Shown here one piece after another: positions 55,443 through 63,805 of a DNA stretch of 64,000 nucleotides. The DNA comes from an uncultured Candidatus Thioglobus sp. (lineage in GTDB: Bacteria > Pseudomonadota > Gammaproteobacteria > PS1 > Pseudothioglobaceae). Position 1 is the stretch's first letter; each line of letters begins with the position of its first letter. Location: assembly GCA_900180385.1 (NCBI GenBank), contig FXLX01000002.1, positions 62,001-126,000 on the forward strand, in the 5' to 3' direction. Position numbers and translations under genes: made by a program. The notes beneath the pieces were generated by a model that was given only the letters and a program-made list of their open reading frames with translations, did no database searches and had not been told where the DNA came from.

Positions 55443-56275
55443 TGGTCTATCTTAACGGCGAATTTATCCCCAAAGATCAAGCCTCTGTTTCCGTAATGGA
55501 CAGAGGCTTTTTATTTGGTGATGGTGTTTATGAGGTCATTCCTGTTTATTCTGGAAAAATATTTCGTCTTGATGAGCATCTTAAGCGCTTACAAAATAGC
55601 CTTAATTCGGTACAAATTAACAACCCTTATTCAGCTCCAGAATGGAGTGATATCTTACATCAACTATTAGGGCTTTCAACAGAATCAAATCAGTCACTTT
55701 ACTTGCAAATCAGTCGAGGTGCAGATATTAGTAGAAAGCACAGTTTTGAATCACTCACACCAACCGTATTTATTGAATCAAACCCTTTAATGCCCAAAAC
55801 CAAATCTGAACTTGAAATGGGTTTTCGCGCTATGAGTCAGCCTGATTTTCGCTGGCAACGTTGTGATATTAAATCCACCTCTTTATTGGCGAACATTATG
55901 TATTCACAGCAAGCCAAACAAAATAGCGTAGAGGAAGTTATCCTGCATAGAGATTCAAACGTTACTGAAGGTGCAACCTCCAATGTATTCATTATCAAGA
56001 GTGACACTCTACTTACCCATCCCACAGGTAAGCATATTCTTTCTGGCATTACCCGTGATTTAGTTTTGGAAAGTGCCAAGCATTGTCATTTAAACATTGA
56101 AGAATCCACATTTACACTCGACGATCTATTAATGGCTGATGAAGTTTGGATTTCCAGCTCAACACGTGAAGTAATGCCTATTACCCAAGTTGATGATCGC
56201 CTAATTAATAATGGCGTCATTGGTCAACATTGGTCGCATGTGTATGATTACTACCAAGGTTTAAAAAATGCATGA
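55442..56275 (+). CDS. dat: D-alanine/branched-chain-type aminotransferase, class IV
   Basis: PLP-dependent aminotransferase of the BCAT/DAAT fold, 277 residues. MVYLNGEFIPKDQASVSVMDRGFLFGDGVYEVI is split here by position: the RGFLFGDGVYE block is at about 21-31. The PLP lysine is in CDIKSTSLLAN (about 145), and VTEGATSNVF follows. The DAAT assignment rests on CDIKS and on being next to dacA; an IlvE-like specificity is possible. It would supply or remove D-amino acids for the wall. Confidence 0.8.
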   Translation: MVYLNGEFIPKDQASVSVMDRGFLFGDGVYEVIPVYSGKIFRLDEHLKRLQNSLNSVQINNPYSAPEWSDILHQLLGLSTESNQSLYLQISRGADISRKHSFESLTPTVFIESNPLMPKTKSELEMGFRAMSQPDFRWQRCDIKSTSLLANIMYSQQAKQNSVEEVILHRDSNVTEGATSNVFIIKSDTLLTHPTGKHILSGITRDLVLESAKHCHLNIEESTFTLDDLLMADEVWISSSTREVMPITQVDDRLINNGVIGQHWSHVYDYYQGLKNA

Positions 56276-57191
56276 TGAAAGACTAGATCAGCTTGAAGAC
56301 TGGTTGGAAATTTTCTTTAATGATGCCAATTTCATACTTTCAAAAGCCAGTGATGATGCGAGCTTTCGTCGATATTTTCGCATTGAACGCAGCAATCTGT
56401 CTTTTATTGCAATGGATGCTCCACCTGAAAAGGAAAACTCTAAACGCTTTGTAGAAATTGCTGAATTATTGCGCAACAACAATATCCACGCACCCAAAAT
56501 TATTGATAAAGATTTAGCTCAAGGGTTTTTACTAATTGAAGATTTAGGCAGTGCTACTTTCTTACAAGCGCTTAATAATAAAAACAAGCTAGCACTATAC
56601 AAACGCGCTATCGATGAGTTGATCAAAATTCAAGCAATTAACACTCAAAACATTTCATTTGATTTATATGATGAGTCCCTACTTAAAACTGAACTAAACC
56701 TACTGATTGACTGGTATTTACCTAAAGATATCAACCAAGATTCATTAGATAAATTATTTGATCAGTTAATTAAAAACTCACTTAACTCTGAACAAGTGTT
56801 TGTACATCGAGATTATCACTGTAGAAATCTAATGATGACTAATAATGAGATATCAGTGATCGATTTTCAAGACGCTGTAATTGGCTCAAATAGCTATGAT
56901 TTAGTCTCACTACTTAAAGATGCCTACGTTGAGCTTAAGTCATCAGAGGTGCAGGCCTTGCTTGCATATTATTATCAACAAGCCAAGCTTAGCACCACTT
57001 ATGATAAATTTGAAAAACAGTTTGATTTGATGGGCCTGCAACGCCATCTTAAAATTCTAGGTATTTTTAAACGCTTATCTATTCGTGACGGCAAGCATCA
57101 GTATTTAGATGACATTCCTTTGGTGAAAAAATACGCCTTACAAATAGCGGATAAATACTCAGAATTTGCCTTTTTAAAGGAAGCTCTATGA
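56268..57191 (+). CDS. amgK: N-acetylmuramate/N-acetylglucosamine kinase AmgK
   Basis: Aminoglycoside-phosphotransferase-fold kinase that makes MurNAc 1-phosphate in the recycling route bypassing de novo UDP-MurNAc synthesis. The 307 residues show VFVHRDYHCRNLMM (catalytic loop, about 180) and VIDFQDAVIGSNSYDLVSLL (metal Asp). It overlaps both neighbours, and murU follows directly, which fixes the identification. Confidence 0.92.
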   Translation: MHDERLDQLEDWLEIFFNDANFILSKASDDASFRRYFRIERSNLSFIAMDAPPEKENSKRFVEIAELLRNNNIHAPKIIDKDLAQGFLLIEDLGSATFLQALNNKNKLALYKRAIDELIKIQAINTQNISFDLYDESLLKTELNLLIDWYLPKDINQDSLDKLFDQLIKNSLNSEQVFVHRDYHCRNLMMTNNEISVIDFQDAVIGSNSYDLVSLLKDAYVELKSSEVQALLAYYYQQAKLSTTYDKFEKQFDLMGLQRHLKILGIFKRLSIRDGKHQYLDDIPLVKKYALQIADKYSEFAFLKEAL

Positions 57192-57856
57192 GGGCGATGA
57201 TTCTAGCAGCAGGCAGAGGTGAGCGCATGATGCCGCTGACCAAAAATACCCCAAAACCTCTCATTAAAGTTGGCAACCAAACTCTGATTGAATATTCAAT
57301 CAATGTGCTTAAAAAAGCAGGCATTATTGATATCGTTATTAACATCGCTTATTTGGGTGAGCAAATTAAAACGTACCTGGGTGACGGCACAAAATTTGGC
57401 ATTAATATTAGCTATAGCGACGAATCACAAAATACCTTGGAAACTGCTGGTGGTATTATTAAAGCGCTACCACTACTGGGCAATGAGCCATTTATTGTGA
57501 TTAATTCTGATGTCATTTGTGATTATGATTTATCACAACTCGCCCTACCAATAAATTCACTTGCGCATTTAGTATTAATCAATAACCCTGCGCACAATTC
57601 AAAGGGTGATTTTTCCATTGCTAATAATCAACAAATTACATTACTTGATTGTAATAATTTTACTTTTTCTGGCATTGGCATTTATCACCCAGATCTATTC
57701 AAATCACACCTAGATACTCAGCAAAAACTAGCACTCTACCCACTACTTAAAGAGGCTATGGATAACAATCAACTAACTGGCGAACACTACCAAGGTATTT
57801 GGCATGATGTTGGCACACCTGAGCGCTTAGAGATTGTTAATAGTGAAAATAATTAA
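57188..57856 (+). CDS. murU: N-acetylmuramate alpha-1-phosphate uridylyltransferase MurU
   Basis: Makes UDP-MurNAc from MurNAc 1-phosphate and UTP. The 222 residues start MRAMILAAGRGERMMPLT (nucleotide-binding GxGxRM), then PKPLIKVGNQTLIEY and NSDVICDYDLS (metal Asp), ending in WHDVGTPERLE. It completes the AmgK/MurU recycling pair, and its start overlaps the amgK stop by four bases. Confidence 0.94.
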   Translation: MRAMILAAGRGERMMPLTKNTPKPLIKVGNQTLIEYSINVLKKAGIIDIVINIAYLGEQIKTYLGDGTKFGINISYSDESQNTLETAGGIIKALPLLGNEPFIVINSDVICDYDLSQLALPINSLAHLVLINNPAHNSKGDFSIANNQQITLLDCNNFTFSGIGIYHPDLFKSHLDTQQKLALYPLLKEAMDNNQLTGEHYQGIWHDVGTPERLEIVNSENN

Positions 57857-57928
57857 GAAAAATCGCCCATTTGCAAAATTTCCTAAATTATTAAAAAATT
57901 AACGGGCTATTCTCTGTTAATCCAAAAG

Positions 57929-57956
57929 TTGACAAAGTGTGTATTTTATGTATTAT
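57929..57956 (+). promoter_or_regulatory. Promoter of the toxin-antitoxin operon
   Basis: TTGACA (57929-57934), 16 bases, TATTAT (57951-57956). Transcription should begin at about 57962-57965, that is at or just before the toxin ATG (57964), with no ribosome site between, so the toxin mRNA may be leaderless. Confidence 0.65.
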
Positions 57957-57963
57957 ATAAGTT

Positions 57964-58233
57964 ATGAAAATTACCTGGAGCGAAGAGAAAAATATTGAAC
58001 TAGAAAGTCTTCGTGGTCTTAATTTTGAAATGGTTTTAGCTGCCATTGATGATGGAAAAATACTGGCAGATGAGCAACATCCAAATCTAAAGGATTACGG
58101 ACATCAAAGAATATTAATTTTGAATATTGATGGTTATGCAGTAACTGTTCCATATGTGATTAACAATGATGAGATTTTTTTAAAAACAATGTTTAAAGAT
58201 CGTAAAATGCAAAGGATATATTATGGAAAATAA
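57964..58233 (+). CDS. brnT: BrnT-like toxin
   Basis: An 89-residue protein in a toxin-antitoxin arrangement. The pattern MKITWSEEKN...GLNFEMVLAAIDDGK, HPNLKDYGHQRILILNIDGYAVTVPYV, ending in FKDRKMQRIY, fits the BrnT ribonuclease family (COG2929), RelE-like folds that cleave RNA and are neutralised by BrnA-type proteins. It overlaps the antitoxin gene by 11 bases, with the toxin first, as is normal for brnTA. Confidence 0.75.
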   Translation: MKITWSEEKNIELESLRGLNFEMVLAAIDDGKILADEQHPNLKDYGHQRILILNIDGYAVTVPYVINNDEIFLKTMFKDRKMQRIYYGK

Positions 58234-58504
58234 CAAAATGAAATTCGACTCTTTAAGTAAAGAAGAGGCTGATATTGTTTCAGCTGTTGAAAATGAAGAG
58301 TTTTCTCCAGTTACAGATATTGAAGGCAGAGTTGATTATTGGCAAACGGCGGTAAAAGAAACCATCAAAAGAAAATCCATTCATCTTAAGCTACAAGAGC
58401 GTGATGTACAAAAAATTCGTGCTATCGCTTACGAACAAGGCATTCCGTATCAAACACTGATTGGCTCGATCATTCATCAGTATGTCAAAAATTCGACCCT
58501 GTAA
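58223..58504 (+). CDS. BrnA/CopG-like antitoxin, 3' end altered by an IS
   Basis: A 93-residue antitoxin candidate. The C-terminal half has the ribbon-helix-helix look of this family: SIHLKLQERDVQKIRAIAYEQGIPYQTLIGSIIHQYV. AAAGGA lies eight bases before the ATG. The last residues, STL, and the stop are read from the left end of the IS256-family element (from 58495), so the original C-terminus has been cut off by a few residues or more. The DNA-binding part is intact, so it may still neutralise the toxin. Confidence 0.75.
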   Translation: MENNKMKFDSLSKEEADIVSAVENEEFSPVTDIEGRVDYWQTAVKETIKRKSIHLKLQERDVQKIRAIAYEQGIPYQTLIGSIIHQYVKNSTL

Positions 58505-58963
58505 ATAATTCGTGTAAACCCTCATATTTTATAATCCCTAATAAAGGAGTTAAAAAATATGAGTAACACAAAAACACTAAAAACCAACATCAATCAAGAT
58601 AAGCTTAAGTCTTTTGCTGCAGAGCTAGCAAAAGACGTTAAAACTCAAGCTGATCTAGCAGACTTGTCATCTGCCTTGTTAAAAATGACTGTAGAAGCGG
58701 CCTTAGGCGCTGAGATGGAGCATCATCTTGGTTATCCAAAGCCATGAACAAGACACTAGCTCTAACAATGCTCGTAATGGCTACGGTAGTAAAACTTTAA
58801 AAGGTGATCATGGTGAGATAGAATTATCCATTCCTAGAGATCGTAATGCTGATTTTGAGCCGGTTATATTAGGCAAAGGGCAGACGTTTTGATGATCAAA
58901 TATTAACGCTATATGCCAAAAGGCATGAGTACTCGTGATATTATCTCAACCCTCAAAGAGATG

Positions 58964-58992
58964 TACCCCTCAAGGGGGTATTGAACAGAATA
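58964..58992 (+). repeat. 25-bp micro-insertion 1, with flanking TA
   Basis: The element occupies 58966-58990 (CCCCTCAAGG...AACAGAA) and is flanked by TA on both sides. Removing 27 bp restores GAG ATG TAT GGT GCC (EMYGA), the expected transposase reading. Confidence 0.8.
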
Positions 58993-59150
58993 TGGTGCCG
59001 ATATATCGGCAACACTAGTATCTAAAGTTACTGAGGCTGTAATCACTAAAGCCATTGAATGGCGCAATCGGCCACTCGTGAGATTTATCCAATTGTTTAT
59101 TTAGACGGCATTGTTATCAAGGTTAGACAAGCAAATCATCACTCTTTTAG

Positions 59151-59169
59151 TACCCCCCCCCTTGAGGGG
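59151..59169 (-). repeat. 19-bp micro-insertion 2, inverted and shorter
   Basis: TA, nine C and TTGAGGGG, read on the plus strand; on the minus strand it begins CCCCTCAAGGGGG like the other two. Removing it restores TTT AGT GAA AAG ACC (FSEKT). It lacks the AACAGA end and has an expanded G run. Confidence 0.65.
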
Positions 59170-59802
59170 TGAAAAGACCATGTATGTTGCTCTTGGTGTT
59201 AATCTTAAAGGTAAGAAGGAGTGCTTAGGTTTGTGGTTGTCTGAGAATGAACCTTCTAAGTTTTGGCTGGGTGTTAATGATATTGCCAATCGTGGTGTTA
59301 AAGACATTCTAATTGCTTCAGTGGATGGATTAACCGGATTCCATGAAGCTATTAATGCTGTGTTCCCACAAACAGACATTCGGCTGTGTATTGTTCATAT
59401 GGTAAGGAACTCACTTAAGTATGTGGGCTACAAGGATTGTAAACAAGTGGCTGCTAGCCTTAAAACAAATTTACCAGTCAATCACTGAAGAAGAGGCTTT
59501 ATTGGCACTAGATGAATTTGAACATAGGTGGAGTAACCAGTTCCCAAGCATTGCCAAATCATGGCATAGGCATTGGGACAATATCGCTACTTTATTTATC
59601 TACCCTGAAGCCATTAAAAGAGCAATTTACACAACCAATGCTATTGAATCACTGAACTCAGTGATTCGTAAATCAATCAGGAATCGTAAGATATTTAATC
59701 ATGATGATTCAGCCTTTAAGATTGTCTTTTTGGCTATTGAAGCGGCTAGCAAAAAATGGACCATGCTAATACGAAATTGGCCACAAGCAATGAATCAGTT
59801 TA

Positions 59803-59831
59803 TACCCCTCAAGAGAGTACTAAACAGAGTA
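59803..59831 (+). repeat. 25-bp micro-insertion 3, with flanking TA
   Basis: The element occupies 59805-59829 (CCCCTCAAGA...AACAGAG) and is flanked by TA on both sides. It matches insertion 1 at 20 of 25 positions, all differences being transitions. It adds nine residues in frame (PLKRVLNRV) to QFI-ILYEDRL, and keeps the frame open. Confidence 0.8.
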
Positions 59832-59918
59832 ATTCTATATGAGGATAGATTGAAAGATTATGTCTGATTCTTAACAGAGGCTGTTTACACGTTTTGGTTT
59901 ACAGGGTCTGAAATGTTG

Positions 59919-59944
59919 AAACAGGGCGTTTTTAGCGCCTGTTT
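59919..59944 (-). terminator. Possible terminator after metG
   Basis: AAACAGGGCG and CGCCTGTTT form a stem with one bulged base and a seven-base loop, just outside the right end of the IS and 49 bp after metG. The following T tract is short. Confidence 0.4.
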
Positions 59945-59992
59945 AATATATTTCTACACCAATCTAGGCTATTTCGATTATTTGCTAAATTT

Positions 59993-61990
59993 TTAGCTAA
60001 TTTTCATCCCAGCTTTAGCACCCGAATCTGGCGATAAGATGTGTAGTGATTTGCCGTCACCCGCTACTAACACCATACCTTCGGACATTCCGAATTTCAT
60101 TTTTCTTGGTGTTAGGTTTGCCACCATAACTGTTAAACGACCTTCAAGATCTTCAGGTGCATAGTGCGCTTTAATGCCGGCAAATACATTACGTGTATTC
60201 TCTTCACCAATATCCAAGGTCAGTTGCAATAACTTGTCTGCACCCTCAACATGTTGTGCTTTAACAATTTTAGCAATTCGTAAATCAATTTTTGTAAAAT
60301 CATCAATACTAATCATATCATCTTCCTCTTCTGGCTCTTGTTGTGCAGTTGTTTGCTTTGAAGCTTCAATTACTGTGCTAATTTGATCCTCTTCGATGCG
60401 AGACATTAACGGTTTAAATTTATTGATTTTATGCTTGGTCAGCGGATGCTTAAGATCGGTCCAATTTAATTCATCAATATTTAAGAATAGCTCCACCTCT
60501 TTCGCCATATCTGGCAATACCGGCTTTAGGTAAGTCATTAGTACGCGGAACAAATTAAGCGCTAAAGAGGTAACGTCGTGCACTTGTGCTTCCTTACCCT
60601 CTTCTTTGATTAACTGCCAAGGCTTGTGTTCATCAACATATTGATTGGCCTTGTCTGCAAGTTTCATGATCTCGCGCATGGCTTGATTGTAATTGCGCGC
60701 TTCATACAGCTTAGCAATATCATCACCTTTGGCGACAAACTCATTGTAAAGCTTAGATTCAATGGCGTAAGCAGAGAGTGTTTTGTCAAATTTCTTCACC
60801 ACAAAACCTGCACAACGAGAAGCAATGTTAACCACTTTTCCAACTAAATCAGAATTAACACGTTGTTTGAAATCTTGCAGATTAAGATCGATATCATCAA
60901 TTTTTGATGAAAGCTTGTAAGCGTAGTAATAACGCAAACATTCTGGATTTAGGCTTTCTAGATATGTACGTGCTTGAATAAATGTACCTCGAGATTTACT
61001 CATTTTTTGACCATTAACGGTTAAAAATCCGTGCGCATAAATAGCGGTGGGTGTGCGGTAATTTGAACCCATGAGCATTGCTGGCCAAAATAGCGCATGG
61101 AAATAAACAATGTCTTTACCGATAAAATGATACAGTTCAGTTTTAGAATCTTGATTGAAATATTCATCAAAATCCAAGCCTTGCTCATCGCACAGCTTTT
61201 TAAAGCTAGCCATATAACCAATAGGTGCATCCAACCATACGTAAAAGTATTTATTTTCAACACCTGGAATTTGAAAACCAAAATATGGCTCATCGCGAGA
61301 AATATCCCACTGCTGTAAACCTTGCTCAAACCACTCGGCAAGTTTATTGCTAATTTCAACTTGCAAGTGCCCTGCTTCAGTCCATTCTTTAAGTTGCACT
61401 TCAAACTGTGGCAAATCAAAGAAGTAATGCTCTGAATCTTTGGTAATTGGTGTTGCACCTGATACTGCCGATTTGGCGTTAATTAGTTCAGTCGGTGAAT
61501 AAGTTGCACCACACACTTCACAGTTGTCGCCGTATTGATCTTTGGCACCACATTTAGGGCACTCGCCACGAATAAAACGATCTGGCAAAAACATTTTCTT
61601 TTCAGGATCAAATGCTTGCGAAATAGTACGCGTTTTGATAAAGCCAGCGTCATTCAATTTATTGTAGATTTCTACTGAAATTTCTTTATTTTCTGGGCTG
61701 TGCGTAGAATGATATTGACTAAAGCCAATTGAAAATTCTTTAAAATCAGCCTGATGACGCTCGCTCACACCTTTGATTAGCTCTTCAGGTGTAATACCAA
61801 GCTCATTAGCCTTAAGCATGATAGGCGTGCCATGTGCATCATCTGCACAAACATAGTGACACTCATTGCCCATCATTTTTTGAAAGCGCACCCAAATGTC
61901 AGTTTGAATGTATTCTAACAAATGACCTAGGTGAATCTCACCATTAGCATAAGGTAGTGCAGAAGTAACTAAAAATTTTCTTGGACTCAT
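59993..61990 (-). CDS. metG: Methionine-tRNA ligase
   Basis: Class I synthetase charging both initiator and elongator tRNA-Met. The 665 residues open [19 protein letters not shown] (HLGH), with the zinc knuckle [18 protein letters not shown] (about 144), KMSKSRGTF (about 335), and a C-terminal tRNA-binding domain ([14 protein letters not shown] onward, about 560-665) that makes dimers. Divergent from mrp, with an 83-bp gap. Confidence 0.97.
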   Translation of the reverse strand: MSPRKFLVTSALPYANGEIHLGHLLEYIQTDIWVRFQKMMGNECHYVCADDAHGTPIMLKANELGITPEELIKGVSERHQADFKEFSIGFSQYHSTHSPENKEISVEIYNKLNDAGFIKTRTISQAFDPEKKMFLPDRFIRGECPKCGAKDQYGDNCEVCGATYSPTELINAKSAVSGATPITKDSEHYFFDLPQFEVQLKEWTEAGHLQVEISNKLAEWFEQGLQQWDISRDEPYFGFQIPGVENKYFYVWLDAPIGYMASFKKLCDEQGLDFDEYFNQDSKTELYHFIGKDIVYFHALFWPAMLMGSNYRTPTAIYAHGFLTVNGQKMSKSRGTFIQARTYLESLNPECLRYYYAYKLSSKIDDIDLNLQDFKQRVNSDLVGKVVNIASRCAGFVVKKFDKTLSAYAIESKLYNEFVAKGDDIAKLYEARNYNQAMREIMKLADKANQYVDEHKPWQLIKEEGKEAQVHDVTSLALNLFRVLMTYLKPVLPDMAKEVELFLNIDELNWTDLKHPLTKHKINKFKPLMSRIEEDQISTVIEASKQTTAQQEPEEEDDMISIDDFTKIDLRIAKIVKAQHVEGADKLLQLTLDIGEENTRNVFAGIKAHYAPEDLEGRLTVMVANLTPRKMKFGMSEGMVLVAGDGKSLHILSPDSGAKAGMKIS

Positions 61991-62073
61991 AGGATAGGCT
62001 TGTTAATATTAAGGTTGACTGATATCGTTATACGATAAAATAGTCTCATTTTACTGAATACAGGCGCAAGATT

Positions 62074-63156
62074 ATGGCAGATTTAACTGTTGATAGCATT
62101 AACAGCATTTTAACAAGTGTTGTTGATAAATACACCGAGCAAGATATTGTTTCTTCAAATGCAATCAACTCTATTGAGTTTGATGGTGACAAGGTAAATA
62201 TTACTGTTGAGCTTAACTATCCTGCAAAAGGCTACCATGATGAGCTAACAAAGCAAATTACAGATGCACTAGCTGCAGAAGGTATCAATAATGTCGATGT
62301 TAGCGTTGAAACAAAAATTATTAAATACTCTACTCAAAAAGGCGTTGAAATTCTTTCTGAGGTTAAGAATATTATTGCGGTTGCTTCGGGTAAGGGTGGA
62401 GTTGGTAAATCAACCACTGCGGTTAACTTAGCACTTGCACTTCAAGCTGAAGGTGCAAAAGTTGCTATTTTAGATGCAGATATTTACGGCCCATCACAGC
62501 CAAGAATGCTTGGTGTTAGCAAACTTAAGCCAGACACTTCTGCAGAAGGTAAGTTATTACCAATTTTGGGTCATGGCATGCAGAGTATGTCTATTGGTTA
62601 TTTAGTAGATGAAGATAATCCGATGATTTGGCGTGGCCCTATGGTGACGCAAGCTTTAGAGCAGATGTTGCGCGATACACTTTGGCGTGGCGTTGATTAT
62701 ATGATTATTGACCTTCCGCCTGGAACGGGTGATACTCAATTAACGCTATCTCAAAAAATTCCAGTTAGTGGCTCGGTAATTGTAACCACACCACAAGACA
62801 TCGCCCTACTAGATGCTAGAAAAGGCTTAAAAATGTTTGAAAAAGTTAATATTCCTATTTTAGGAATTGTTGAGAATATGTCTTTACACATTTGCTCTAA
62901 GTGTGGCCATGAAGAGGCTATTTTTGGTACAGGTGGTGGCGAGATGATGGCTAAAGAGTCAGAAGTAAACTTCCTTGGCGCATTGCCATTAGAAATGGAT
63001 ATTAGAACAGATGTTGATGAAGGCACACCTACAGTTGCTAAAGATCCTGAAGGACGTGTTGCTGAAATCTATAAAGAAATCTCTAGAAAAGTTAGTGCCA
63101 AACTAACACTTCAAGACCGTGCTATGAGTTCTTTCCCAAGTATTACCATTGAATAA
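62074..63156 (+). CDS. apbC: Mrp/ApbC iron-sulfur cluster carrier
   Basis: P-loop ATPase that carries and delivers Fe-S clusters. The 360 residues have a DUF59/MIP18-like N-terminal domain (about 1-90), the deviant Walker A GKGGVGKST (106-114), DADIYGPSQPRML, DLPPGTGDTQL and the cluster cysteines in HICSKCGHEE (about 272). The isc-type ferredoxin at the right edge is a related function. Confidence 0.95.
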   Translation: MADLTVDSINSILTSVVDKYTEQDIVSSNAINSIEFDGDKVNITVELNYPAKGYHDELTKQITDALAAEGINNVDVSVETKIIKYSTQKGVEILSEVKNIIAVASGKGGVGKSTTAVNLALALQAEGAKVAILDADIYGPSQPRMLGVSKLKPDTSAEGKLLPILGHGMQSMSIGYLVDEDNPMIWRGPMVTQALEQMLRDTLWRGVDYMIIDLPPGTGDTQLTLSQKIPVSGSVIVTTPQDIALLDARKGLKMFEKVNIPILGIVENMSLHICSKCGHEEAIFGTGGGEMMAKESEVNFLGALPLEMDIRTDVDEGTPTVAKDPEGRVAEIYKEISRKVSAKLTLQDRAMSSFPSITIE

Positions 63157-63208
63157 GACTCTATAAATGGTTTTTAATTGCTAAAAGTCATTTAAAAAAT
63201 AGTAAACT

Positions 63209-63234
63209 AAAAGCCTTTTTATAAGGCTTTTTTT
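63209..63234 (+). terminator. Hairpin before the 63238 gene
   Basis: AAAAGCCTT-TTTAT-AAGGCTTTT followed by more T, placed between mrp and the next start codon (63238). It looks like a rho-independent terminator for mrp. The AAGG of its right arm is also the only ribosome-binding candidate for the next gene. Confidence 0.7.
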
Positions 63235-63237
63235 CGC

Positions 63238-63660
63238 ATGGATTATTTTAAACAGTTTAAAGGTCGTTTTATAGGTGTTATGCAATGGGATGATTGCTAT
63301 GCACTGCTAGCAACCTTGCATAGCAATCCAAGTGATTGGTATCTGTACGATACACTTGAAACCATGCCTAATGAAGTGATGAGCTCAACTAATTTTAGTC
63401 AAAAAATAGAGCAAATAAAAGTCATTATCAATACTGAGCATGATGAGCGATATTGTGGCATTGTTTATACCAATGATTTAAAAAATCCTAATTTTGTTAA
63501 GATTTTTCATCCAAAAAACTTAGGCAAGGTTTGTGGGGGAAGTGAACATCCGCCGATGCCACAATGGTTAATTTCAAAAGAAAAGCCCATGGATGTTGTG
63601 GCTGAATTTGGCGAACCCAAGAAAGAAGAGGGATTTATTTCTAAATATCTAAAATTTTAA
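63238..63660 (+). CDS. Conserved-looking protein of unknown function
   Basis: A 140-residue soluble protein with no signal or membrane segment. It has HDERYCGIVYTNDLKNPNFVKIF, then NLGKVCGGSEHPPMPQW, a stretch with a possible metal-binding Cys-His group, and a Lys-rich end. I do not recognise the family. It follows mrp and a terminator-like hairpin that contains its ribosome site. Confidence 0.6.
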   Translation: MDYFKQFKGRFIGVMQWDDCYALLATLHSNPSDWYLYDTLETMPNEVMSSTNFSQKIEQIKVIINTEHDERYCGIVYTNDLKNPNFVKIFHPKNLGKVCGGSEHPPMPQWLISKEKPMDVVAEFGEPKKEEGFISKYLKF

Positions 63661-63805
63661 ATTATTATTTCTTGGTTGGGATTTTAGACAAAATATTTTT
63701 CGGAATTGCACAAGGCAGATTTAAAATAAATATGAGTGAGTTTATATTTAATAAACAATTGAATATTTATTTAATCTAACGCAGTACAAGCCGAAAATAT
63801 GCAGT
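63661..63805. other. Short intergenic region
   Basis: AT-rich convergent gap between the unknown gene and the ferredoxin gene; no hairpin or frame is evident. Confidence 0.4.

Larger units (their letters stand above)
58559..59867 (+). pseudogene. IS256-family (mutator-type) transposase, inactivated
   Basis: Translated segments match an IS256 transposase end to end: EAALGAEMEHHLGYPK, then (other frame) RNGYGSKTLKGDHGEIELSI, IYPIVYLDGIV, LGVNLKGKKECLGLWLSE, SVDGLTGFHEAINAVFP, NAIESLNSVIRKSIRN. Single-base shifts occur near 58742 (extra C), 58887 (two bases lost), 58919 (extra A), 59075 (A lost) and 59463 (extra A). Three short insertions add 27, 19 and 27 bp. Restored, the protein would be about 411 residues. 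It cannot be functional. Confidence 0.9.
58495..59908 (+). mobile_element. Decayed IS256-family insertion sequence (1414 bp)
   Basis: Bounded by imperfect terminal inverted repeats: GACCCTGTAAA-5 bp-CGTGTAAAC on the left (58495-58519) and the reverse complement with a 6-bp spacer on the right (59883-59908). It contains one degenerate transposase gene. No 8-9 bp target duplication is seen (AAAAATTC on the left, TGAAATGT on the right), so one flank has been lost or rearranged since insertion. Confidence 0.85.

Noticed and set aside
58559..59867. Programmed frameshifting in the transposase, as in some IS families
   Set aside because: At least five shifts of mixed direction plus inserts are present; IS256 transposases are single-frame. 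This is decay.
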